From assembly GCA_037576195.1 (NCBI GenBank), contig CM075102.1, positions 13,884,745-13,948,744 of the forward strand: 64,000 bases of DNA, given 5' to 3'. Positions 13,559 through 23,700 of the stretch are shown piece after piece. Below the pieces are notes generated by a model that was not told the DNA's origin, made no database searches, and saw only the letters and a program-made list of their open reading frames with translations. This DNA comes from Phytoseiulus persimilis (lineage: Eukaryota > Arthropoda > Arachnida > Mesostigmata > Phytoseiidae). A program made the translations under genes and the position numbers. Numbering within the stretch: the first letter of the stretch is position 1; the number at the start of each line of letters is the position of its first letter.

Positions 13559-13566
13559 CGCAGGTG
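13559..13566. repeat. inner duplication CGCAGGTG, left
   Basis: Immediately inside the left element and identical to 17049-17056, which is immediately inside the right element. Joining these two ends would recreate an ordinary insertion with an 8-bp target duplication in a circular core. Confidence 0.85.
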
Positions 13567-13675
13567 AAATAAGTGCTTTGTTGCGCCAAGGTTGTTTGAT
13601 TTACTTATTTGAACTGGGTCCGAAAATGTGACAGATATACTCTGGTCGCATCCCCTGAGTCATCGAAGCAACGGA

Positions 13676-14734
13676 TCATCTTCTCGATCTGCTGCACATC
13701 GTCTGTCGTGACATGCAAGCACATTCTACGTGCTTCGAGATGGGAAACGAGGTTAAATATGACATGTCAACTGATGAGGGACTCAGAACATTGAGAGCTC
13801 TGTTTGACTCGAGTATCCTATACGAAGAAAAATCCAAAGAGAGCTCAAAATACGAGTGTGTTACAAACCAGATCCTGCATGGCAAAAGCACATGAAGTCC
13901 AAATCCATATCGGGCCTCCATCGAAAACCGGGAGAAACAGGACTTTCGGGGCGCGGTCCATTGCCGCCCTGGGTCGAACGCTTCCCGAGGCTGCCGTCTC
14001 TCAGCGCTCGCCAGGGCGAGGATGCTCCAGACCAAAACTCCACAGCACGCTCTCGACCCTTCCATCGATACGATTCGTGCCCGGTGCCGGGCCCTCGAAG
14101 CAGACCAACACATGGTTCTGGGTTTCGAGGACCGCGAAGACTCCCAGTGAAGATTAACCTCCCGACCTGTACTCCAGCCCAACACGAAACGTCTTAGAAG
14201 GTTGATTAATCTGTAAGGGCGATGAGAGAACGAAAACTGAAAATAATTTGTGATTCCGGGACAGTCCACCCCCGAAATTAAAGAGAATATGTGAATATGT
14301 GAGATCGGATTGAAAGCATCCCGGAATCTACATGCGCCTGACAAATTGATTATCCATTCCACAATCGACGGCTCCTCCCTAGGACATCCGTTAAGAAAGT
14401 TTCTGGGATCGTAGCCCATGAGGATGCCGCCCCTGTAGGAGTACGGCACGGGAGTGTTGGCAACTCCGATGGGACCTGACAACTTCCCTGGGCAATTACA
14501 GAGAGTTTCCTGCCCAAGAAGCTTGTGAGGCCGTGCATGATCCCATCCATAACTCAAGGGGCTTGGGTCGAGGTATGGGTCTGTTATTTCGTCGCCCCTC
14601 GGAGGTATTTGAATCGAAAATGCTTTCGTTATGAAATTCGTATGACAGGCACGACCGGATTTCTCTCCGCAAGATTCATTTTTTCGGGCATCTGATGAGC
14701 TCTCCGCAGAGGCCATCGTGAATATCATTTTCAA
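13676..14734 (-). other. long open frame in the composite core, not assigned
   Basis: A 352-codon frame with an ATG start. The translation is rich in Ser, Arg, Cys and Trp, shows no domain I know, and overlaps shorter plus-strand frames. It lies upstream of the retroelement remnant and may be chance or a decayed part of that element. I do not call it a gene. Confidence 0.2.
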
Positions 14735-15379
14735 CAGTTACTGACTACATCAGCAGTTATTGAAGTTCCGGCGACTGAGTAAACAGAATGAAGTTCCGTT
14801 GAGGCTCCCATCGCCAAGTCAACTCGCGGGTCATTCAAATAATTTATTTCTCGAAGCTTGACAGCGTGACATTGACGTGGTTTCGTTAGAGTCGAACCTG
14901 GGCCGATTCGATGTATTATTCTCAGAACAGCTCATCCAGAATATACAGCCACATATGGAAGTTCTCCCGGGAAGAATCTCTCAGCTTCATTGAACACTGG
15001 GAAGGAAATGAACTTCCATCGAGCGATCATGCGCATAAGGGACAGCGTCATTCCGACAATCGCCTCGATATCTTTGGGAGTTCATCGTCATGTCGATCTG
15101 AATGAAATTCGAGATGTGATAAACGTTCATTCATTGCTTTCGCATTCGTTCCAATCATGAGTAGAGCATTCCGATGACTGGACATATTCCAGGCTGGGTT
15201 CGGTCCTTAGTCCGGTGGACAATACAGTGGAATACAGAAATTTCGGGGTTCCGGGAGAAAGGTATCAGAAATGCTCTGAGCCATGAGTCATCGGAAAGGG
15301 CTCCGGAATGCCTTGATCTCTAAAGAACTTGTGATGATTCTCTCGATTCGCGGTTTCCGGGAGATCCCGTGAATTTCTT

Positions 15380-16860
15380 GAAGCGGGATCCGTGCCCCTC
15401 CCCCTATTTTGTATCGCTCTACATGGTCTTCTCTCTACCCTCGAATCGGAGTTCAAGCCTTGGTGCTCAGACGATGGCACGCTTGCCGGTCCGATGCCAG
15501 CCCTCATCTCAGACATTAAGAGAGTGAGGAATTTCGCCGTTGTCTCCGGGTTGGAGCTCAATGTTGGCAATTGCGTGGTGACGACTCTTTCTGACGACGT
15601 AACCCTGCGTCTGACAAACGTCGCGGGGGTCGAGATCTGCTGCCCGCCATGTCAACAACGAAGACCTTGAAGAAGCTATCTCTTGTCGATCTTTAGTGCT
15701 CTCAACTCCCGACGCTTGACGCCCACCCCGCCCTGCTTCTCACTCGCTGTAGCCTCTCCTCTCCCCGGCTCCTTCACATCTTCGTTGTTCCGACACCGAC
15801 GGGGTTGCTGAGGCCTTGCACCAAACTGACGTAAAGTTTCGTCGCTGTCTGACCTCGGTCCTAAACTTGTATCTCGCCGCCGGAGACCTCTGGAAGCAGG
15901 CGTCATTGCCCATCGGTGCCGGGGGCCTCGAAGTCCGCTCTCACTCGGATTTAAGCACCTGCGCTCACCTCGGCTCAGGTCAGGGAGCTGGCGTCGAGCT
16001 TCTCTCCACCACAAGTCTCTGCCCACCTCTGCGCCCGCATCGATTCCCTATGAGTGACATTTCGGAGCAAGTGAAACGATATTTCAGAAAAGATCTCCCC
16101 GGCCACGTTGGTGGCACTAGTCACCAGACCAAGGCAGACGGAGCTGCTCAGGGACGCCGCGGATGATCGTGACAGGGCAAGAGTACATGCCGCTTTTCAT
16201 ACAACCAGTGGAACATGGCTTTTTGCCATTCCATCCCCGTCGATAGGCACGATGCTGGACAACAACACACTCCGCATCGCTGCCGGACTCCGACTGGGAG
16301 CTGCAATCTGAGCTCGTCACTAGTGCGCCAGATGTTATTCGCAGGTTCCCGCGTTCGGAGATCACCGTCTCGGCTTCTCCCGCAGAAGCGGCCGACATCT
16401 TCGGCTCTCAATTCCGTCATTTCGCTCGCTGTTGTTTCCGCAGGGGTTGGCAGCAACCTAGAACCGACGGGGCTCTCAGGAAACTCGGCGATCCGACCCA
16501 ACGGCCTCACACTGTCGTCATGGAAGGCAGGGAAGTCATTTGTGTGAGAACCCACGGTCTGGGATACTCTAGCGCCGTCGTACCGCACCGGCGCCGCTCG
16601 TGGACCTGGAGTCGTCGCCAATATGGCGGAGGCGAATAAGATGTCGAAATACAGGGAGCTGTAATCCCGCTTCATTGTCCAGCCTACAGCGTTGGAGACC
16701 CTCGGTGTCGTTGGAAGCTCAACGCAGACTCTCCTTGAAGATTTTGGAAGGCGAATCGAGGTGGTTACGGGAGACAGAAGAGCCTCAGAGTTCCCGTTTC
16801 AGGGGCGATCAGCGGCTCCTCACCTGAGGCTACTGCTCTGGACGGACACGGCTAAAATCC
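15380..16860 (+). pseudogene. decayed non-LTR (LINE-like) reverse transcriptase remnant
   Basis: Fragments in shifting frames read as one retroelement ORF. 15,383-15,610 gives PLPLFCIALHGLLSTLESEF and then SDDGTLAG, the catalytic box, where the family usually has Y/L-DDGTLAG. 15,890-16,020 gives WKQASLPIGAGGLEVRSHSD. 16,200-16,310 gives TWLFAIPSPSIGTMLDNNTL. 16,690-16,800 gives ETLGVVGSSTQTLLEDFGRR and TGDRRASEF. Stops and frame changes separate the blocks, so it is inactive. An A/T-rich tail follows from 16,855. The upstream part of the element, if present, is too decayed to see. I do not assign a clade. Confidence 0.8.
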
Positions 16861-17004
16861 CAGTGTATACAACCATTATCATACCATACAACCATATGAT
16901 AAATATATTTTCTCATGTATTCCGTGAATTATCATTACAAATTTCAGGAAGCCTATATAGTCAGTGACAACATGGGATTCCATTTTTCGCAAAGAAAAAA
17001 ATCA

Positions 17005-17010
17005 TTTATT
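17005..17010 (-). promoter_or_regulatory. nearest canonical poly(A) signal downstream of coracle
   Basis: AATAAA on the minus strand (tttatt on the plus strand), about 720 bp beyond the coracle stop and inside the composite transposon structure. I found no AATAAA or ATTAAA between the stop codon and the near edge of that structure. Use of this site is inferred; a variant signal nearer the stop is possible. Confidence 0.3.
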
Positions 17011-17048
17011 GACGCATGAAGTAGGAGTATCGTATTAATTTATGTAGG

Positions 17049-17056
17049 CGCAGGTG
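17049..17056. repeat. inner duplication CGCAGGTG, right
   Basis: Partner of 13559-13566; see the composite entry. Confidence 0.85.
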
Positions 17057-17351
17057 CAGTAGCGTAACAAGGGGAGGGGCGGAGGGGCGGACCGCCCCGG
17101 GCACCATCTGACCGAGAAACGCCGGGGGCGCCATTTCTAGCTTCCCACTGGAGCTCGCGGTCATGAGAGCCCTCAAGGTTCACTTTCTGAGCTCGGATCC
17201 GTCTGGATGATAAACCTGGAGGAATCAGTTCATCTGATGTTTTGATCCATGCAAACCTAGCTCATGTTTTCTGACTAGGTGGGATGGGGGGGGGGGGGGG
17301 CGTCATTTTCGTGGACCGCCCCGGGCACCAGAGACCCTTGTTACGCCACTG
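17057..17351 (+). mobile_element. hAT-like non-autonomous element, internally deleted copy
   Basis: Same termini and subterminal blocks as the copy at 13058-13558. It lacks the segment equivalent to 13141-13368 (228 bp), has a 10-bp duplication near the left end and carries a longer G run (about 17,285-17,300). The deletion junction shows short homology (GAGCTC against GAATTC). The two copies are therefore separate lineages and not a recent perfect duplication. Confidence 0.85.
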
Positions 17352-17359
17352 GGTAGTAG
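17352..17359. repeat. outer target duplication GGTAGTAG, right
   Basis: Partner of 13050-13057. Together they behave as the 8-bp target-site duplication of the whole 4.3-kb unit. Confidence 0.85.
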
Positions 17360-17728
17360 ACAATCGTTAGAAAAATTTGGCACCACTGCCACATAATGTT
17401 CACCAGCTCGAAAACACATTTGTTAGTAATGTTCAGCCAAGTCATGATAATAATAGAAATATTGATCATCATAACAGTCTCGCTCGGTGGCTGCCTCATG
17501 TACTCGGCTCCAGTGGTCGGCACGCGTCGCATTTGAACTCATTTTCACTCCTGTTTTTCCATTTCTTAGTTTCATTTTTTCGTATGTTGGCGACAGATTT
17601 TCTGTTTTTTTTTTTCACGCGTCGCTTCGTCGGAGCCTCGTGCTCCATGGAAGGATACATGCCACGGAATCTGACTCCAGGCCTATCTCAGATCCCAGGC
17701 GAACGAGATGGTCGAAATATTTGAACGC

Positions 17729-17767
17729 TTAGTTGCCTCCCTGCTGTTGAATTTCGATCTTCTCCAC
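17729..17767 (-). CDS. cora: coracle exon 10: last 12 residues and stop
   Basis: Thirteen codons, [12 protein letters not shown] and TAA. The acceptor is ggtgcgttgcag. VEKIEIQQQ is the expected end of arthropod 4.1 C-terminal domains and joins in frame to MNPDLK of the preceding exon. Confidence 0.9.
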   Translation of the reverse strand: MEKIEIQQQGGN

Positions 17768-20700
17768 CTGCAACGCACCGGGAAAACCCAGACATCAGAT
17801 TCTGTGGTCGATTCCATGAAACGTGGGGAACTCCCCGAGCGCAGTCGCTCTTCCTCGAGGCCAACTTCAAACGCTATTTCGGGGAACAAACCTTGAGATC
17901 GGGATTCATCATCGTAGCTTCTTGTATAGCCTCCGCGAGCGCTTTGTCGTGATCTATCGGATCGCCGTCACTCTGAATGGTTATCTTCTGCTCGACTCGA
18001 GTCTCTACCACTCCATCTCTCTCCGTCTTGTACGTGACCGTTTCCACCGTGCGAGTCTTCGATGAGATGGTCTGCTGCGAAATAATTTCGCCTTCCTGCT
18101 CGACGGAGATGTCGTGTGGCGGAACGTGCTGCGTCGTCACCTTCGTCGTCGAATACTGTCCGCCGGACGGAAGCCCATCTTCAGCGATGGGGTCTACTGA
18201 GTACGCGACTTTTCGAGTCTCGGTTGATACTACAGGGACGGTTTTGGCCGAAGACGGCGAAACGTTCGATGCCATCCCGTTGTCGTACTTCATGGATTCG
18301 GTCTTGGCTATCGTTTGCTGGAATTCGAATGCGCATCAAGGTGAGAACTCCGGTGTGTGGAGGAATCGAGAGCGTGTTCGAGTAAAAAATATCTTCCCCA
18401 ACAAGGCCCTTCATAGAGAGATCAGAGACTCGCGGAAAGGAGCCCTTAGAGCTCACTCTACTCACGGGTAGTTGATCCACTGGAACGGCCATGACGCGGC
18501 CAATGGACGCGATGTGTTCCGTGACAAGAGTTTGCTGTTGCTGCTGAGTCGTCGTTGAGTATCTCGTGTACTCCCCGGTCTTGTCGTCATAAACCAAACC
18601 CCCGGCCGTCGTTGGGCTCGCGCCCGTTTCCATCGCGCCACTTCCAGTAGATCTTTGCGGGCTGGTTTCAGTCTTCTCGAAACGGCCGGCCGACGTCGTC
18701 GAGGTGTAATACTGAAATACGTTCGTGGTAGTATGCTTCACCGGAGGGGGGTGGGTGGGGGTCGCCAGATGACGAGGATGGCTTCAAGAGAAAAGCAACT
18801 CCCGTCAAAGCTCACCTGCGAATCCTTCTCGAAAGACGTCGATGGTGACTTGGGCGCCTGCTTCTGCTGTCTGCCGAGTGATCCGAACGAAGTATCCTTT
18901 ATCGGACTGGTCTCCTGACTCCTATCTTTCGAATCCTGGCGGTACTGAGGGTGGGGGTCGCGCGAGTGTTAGTGCAAACGCTGCCATCATCCACAGCCAA
19001 AAGTAACGACCGGAGGTAACATTTCAGAACAACACCCCCACACATCACCTAGCCAAATACAAATTCTCGCACAGCCACCTCTGGCAAACCTACTCCAAGA
19101 GACAATCGAGCCCTAAACAACCCTAACGACGGCGCTATGAGTTTGTTCTCCTCTAGGAAAAAAAACTGCCACTGAATCGAATCCAGCTGCCCATGTCATT
19201 CGCTTGCCCATTATACTGTAAGAGAATAATCCAAACAATGTAGTAGCACGAACTATTTTCACGATTTTCCGGTTGCGAAAAGGGATTCACGGAGCCAAAA
19301 CGCTTCCAGGAGGTGACGAACTGCCAACCGAAAGGTGAATATCGGAGAATTCAGGCAGGGAAAAATGAAAAAGGGTGTCATTCCGAACGGGTCTTCTGCA
19401 GTCGAAGGCAGTCTGTGATCGGGGAGTACTCGAAATTCCCTAGCGCTCTGAGAGAAGCATTCTGAACTTTGAAGCGCTCATGCAAGATCTCAAGATGCTC
19501 GCGCACAGAGGCTCATGTTCATTCATCGCGGCGATCCTCGGCGAAACCACAATCAGCAGCAGAGTCGTCACGCAATCGACTCTAACAAACTCACTCGGGC
19601 AAAATGAAGAAGCAATCAACGAAAAAGCAAAATAAAAACCTTGTAGGATGCAGCGGGCTGGCCATATGCAGAACGGTGGCTGCTCGAGGTCATCATCACC
19701 TTGCTCGCAGAATCGAAGCTGTGATCGAAACTTCGGTCTGAAGACGGCGTCGTCACGGTCCTCTTGGCCGGAATCTCGTAGCTTTTGACAACTGCGGACT
19801 TGGGCGTCGCGTAGTACTCCTCCTGTGGTGGGGAGGTCCGGGTGTCGCTGCGCGGATACGTCCTTGTGGAGGTGACCGGTGGATTGGTGATGGAAACCTT
19901 GCGTTCGGCGCTCGTGTCCAATCTCCCGCTCATCATGCCAGCAGAACTGGGCGGTCTCTCCTGCCTGTACTCGTCGAAAGATTCGTCGCTGCTCTCCTCT
20001 TCACTGCCGCTGCTGGAGTCTATGTCCCTCTGGGATGAGGGCGTCACGGTTTCCGACCTCGAGGCGCTTTTCGGTTTCTGTGCGATCGGGGGCTTGTGGG
20101 GTGACGTCGCGCTCATCCTGGAGGACGGAACAGTCCTAGGGGCGGCGGTGGGTCGTGAGTAGATGTCACCGCCGGCTGTTTTCGTGGGCGATGTCGGCGG
20201 TGTCGACCCGAAGCTTCTCGACATCGAGTCGTTCAGGCTGGAGGAAGACCGGTCGTGCGCAGAGGACTGCTTCAGGATGGATTTCGTGGGTGCACCGCTC
20301 GGCGAGTAGGTGAAGGCAAGACCTTTCTCAACCTTGGACTTGTCGCGATCAGGCGACGTAGGCGAGCCGATCTTGTCCCTGCTCTGTTGCTCGGTGTACG
20401 TGAATCCCCGGGACAAAGCGGCCGTTGTCCGACTAGACCGGTGATCGTCGTCTGCTTTCACTTCGTACATGTACTCCTTGGTGTAGGGGGTGGCCTGCCT
20501 AAGGAATCCCCCGCCTGGTCGCGCGCCTTCGATGGGGCTCGAGGTGCGTTCGGGCTGCTGGTGACCGGGGGGGACCCTGGGCCCGCCACCGCTTGGCCGC
20601 GGTGTACTTGTCACGGGATGTTCGTTGTCCTTCAAAAGATGCAAATTACTTAGTTTCTCCTTCCGGTTGTGGGCTGGATGGGAATGAGAGGAGTCGGACT

Positions 20701-23700
20701 CCTCTTCGAGCGTGTCCATGCGCTCGGTGCTCCGGTCGAGCTCGTTCTTGACAACCTCCTGGTCGGCTAGAGACGTCAGGGGCGTTGTGTTGATTTGACC
20801 TTCAGAATGAATGTGCCGGAGCGGTGGGCGGCCCTTCGCCCGTGCGCCCGTCATCGTCGGATCGACGGACACCGTGTGAGTGAAGGGCTCCCGCGAGGAG
20901 CGGGTTTTGGGGCTGTCGTCAGCGCTGAACTGGTCGTCCGAGCGGCGGAAGTCGTGGCCGGCGCTGATGACGCTTTCGACCAGATTGCCGTCAGATTGGC
21001 TCAACCCCACTTGCGGTTCGGAGTCGCCTCGGTCGTCGCAAACGTATTCAGCTGAGTCTTCGACGGAGGATCCCATGTTGCTGTCGCGCATCGGTGTCCT
21101 TTTGAGTTTAGTGAGTGTGATCCCAGTTCCGTCCTGAGTTGTTTCGAGGCGGAGGCAGCATGCACCACGAGGCAGGCGAGTGAGTGAGTGAGTGCATCCG
21201 TTGACAAGTTTCAGGACGGATGTACGGTCAATCAACGAACCAAACGATAGTAGTCAATGAATTCGCAAGCGTCATGCAGCACGGGGTTAGGAAGGGGAAA
21301 AATCGAAAATCAAGCTGTTAGTTTTTAGTCGTTGCCAACTTTACAAGTCTTCACTGTCGACCACCTGGATCGTGGCCTTAGTAAAACTTTATTCGCCATC
21401 AACTGACGATATCGAGGTCATCGAACTCTACGCGAAATTCTACGTTTCATCTTTAGACTCTACGGATTATCGATTCCAGGCTACCTTGAAGTACCAAGGA
21501 CGCGGTTTGTCGGCTCATCGCCAGCGAAAAAAACATGGAGAGGACGGAAGGTGGTCATTACAACATTCAACCGAGAGGGGTCAAAACTGTCACCAGGAAG
21601 ATACAGACACCGGGAGGAATCAATTAATTCCGCTCCCGGCAGATGGGGAGCCCACAGCCCCGGCATGGCAGACCAACGTTCTGAGCGAGAGATTCAGAGC
21701 TCGGGAAATGCAGGAGTCCACATTCGGGCATCGGAGGAGCTCGTTATGATGCTCGCTCACAGATCCGCCCGCGAACATCATAAGGGAGGGACGACGCGGT
21801 TCAAACGTTTGCGTCCGTTAGAATACGTTATCTGAGTCTCTTCGCAAGTAGGGCGAATTCGTGTATCGAAGAGGGTAGCTGTGAGTTAGTTCATAAGCCC
21901 TCTTCTGGGTTCGCCCAATATTCAGCGGCAAACACCGTTAATCATCGGGCAGAGAGCGGACAAGGAACCAGGAAGAATGATACCAGGATAGACGGGACGG
22001 TAGGGAAGAGAGGAAAGAGGAGGTCAGACGGAGGTTCGATCTCAGAAAGCCTGAAGTCACCAAACTGAAGGGTGCCGATGTTTTCTTGCGCGCTATCGAT
22101 GTACTCGACACGAGTTCACGGAGAAATTGCGATTCTAGAAACAAGGGAGAAAACGGGGGCGGCAAGTGTTCTAGGCCCCGAGAGTTTTCTAGAGCCTTGT
22201 CGCTCACCATCGAGAACCACTTACGTCTTCAACCTGGGATCTCCTCGCAGGATCATCGTGCTGACTCCGCCTGTTGGCTCCTTTCAGGTCCATTGGCAAC
22301 ATCACTGCCACTCCACCGATGGGTTTCTGAGCACGGATGAACTCCGTTAGTGCCGCTTTCCGTTATCGTTAATTGCGAGAGGGGCGGGGACCCAGCGGCT
22401 CGAACGAATTAATCATTTAGGCTCAAGGCAAACTCCCGAACCTTTCATTTCGACCAACATTGGCTCGGCCATGAGCCGATCATGCTCGAGCCGCTCCGTA
22501 TAGACTGCGATGCTTTTCGAACGGCTCGTATCAAGTGAGAGCTCAGAGAGAGAGAGAGAGAGAGCCTGGTTACCAACCTTGTTTTTGCCGTAACCTTCGC
22601 TATCGGTGGGCGAAATGACTTCTCGGTCGTTTCGAGCTCTGTCCAGCTCGTGTCTTTCCAGTCGATCATCCAGCCCAGAAGACGTGAGCCTCTCCTGACT
22701 ACGGGTAGCTCTATCGGTGGGTCTCCTGCTTGGCAGCGTTCCACCTAAAGGGCGAAATACAAAGTTAGAATCCGCAGTTGCCCCAAGGCTGTTTTTCGTT
22801 GTTTTATTGTTTAGGCCAGGGGAGGTGGGTTTCGAGCTTTTTGAGGAGAAGATGAATCTAGATACGAGGGAGCGCATGGTCCCGCCCGCACAAAAGGGGA
22901 GATTTTGTCGCAACGGATCTCGTACGAAAACCGTTGGAAACGACCGTTATGACCGCGGGAAGGAAAGAAAAGCCGTGAAGACTTCTCCCCACCGATTCCC
23001 GTGCTCATTCTACTCTTGTTCATCCCTTCCATCTGTGGGATCTCCATGATGAGCAACGAGATTTCCGAGCAGGAGCGATGACGGAATAGGAGAGTTTTTT
23101 GTCTGGCTTCCTCATGGGAAGTCATCAAAACTTTGGCTCGAGGAGAACAGCTTTTGAGCGCTCCGGTTAATGCGCCGAATCTCCGCGACGCGCTTTCTCA
23201 CCCGACCGCGGAGGCAACATCTCCTGGTTTCGACACGAATGCCGCGTCCGTGGCGCAACGCCGGACTCCGGCTGGACTTCATTCTTCTTCTCGATGTCAG
23301 CTAACAACTCCAAGAAATCACTCCGTCTGAGCTGATCGTCTCGACGCAGGATTTCGCGAGTTGCTTCGATGACTTTCTCTCCCTGCGCGATTCGAACGTT
23401 GCGAGCCGTGTTGTTGGAGACAAGCTTCCGACTGTCCACCCTGACAGGCTTTTTTGGTACCATGTAGTGCGGCTGTTCATCGCAGGATGGAACTCGGTCA
23501 CAAGCTTGCGGCAATCGCGTATCGGGCTCATTAGCTCCGTCTAAATATCCGTGACACAGCGTTATAATCCTCATCGACGATAGCGGCGATTAAGTTTCCT
23601 GTTTCCCACAAAACACCGATACAGAGCACACCAACAAACAAACAAACCAACCAGCACAGACGAACAGACTCCGGGAAAATATGAGCCTCGACAGGCCGAC

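Larger units (their letters stand above)
13058..17351 (+). mobile_element. composite of two hAT-like miniature elements around a 3.5-kb core
   Basis: Two same-orientation copies of one terminal-inverted-repeat element lie at 13058-13558 and 17057-17351. The outer flanks of the pair are identical (GGTAGTAG at 13050-13057 and 17352-17359). The inner flanks are also identical (CGCAGGTG at 13559-13566 and 17049-17056). Each copy therefore lacks its own matching duplication, but the outside ends match each other and the inside ends match each other. This is what results if a circular DNA carrying one copy recombined into a resident copy, or if the whole 4.3-kb unit transposed as one. The core holds a decayed LINE-like reverse transcriptase. 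Confidence 0.8.
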
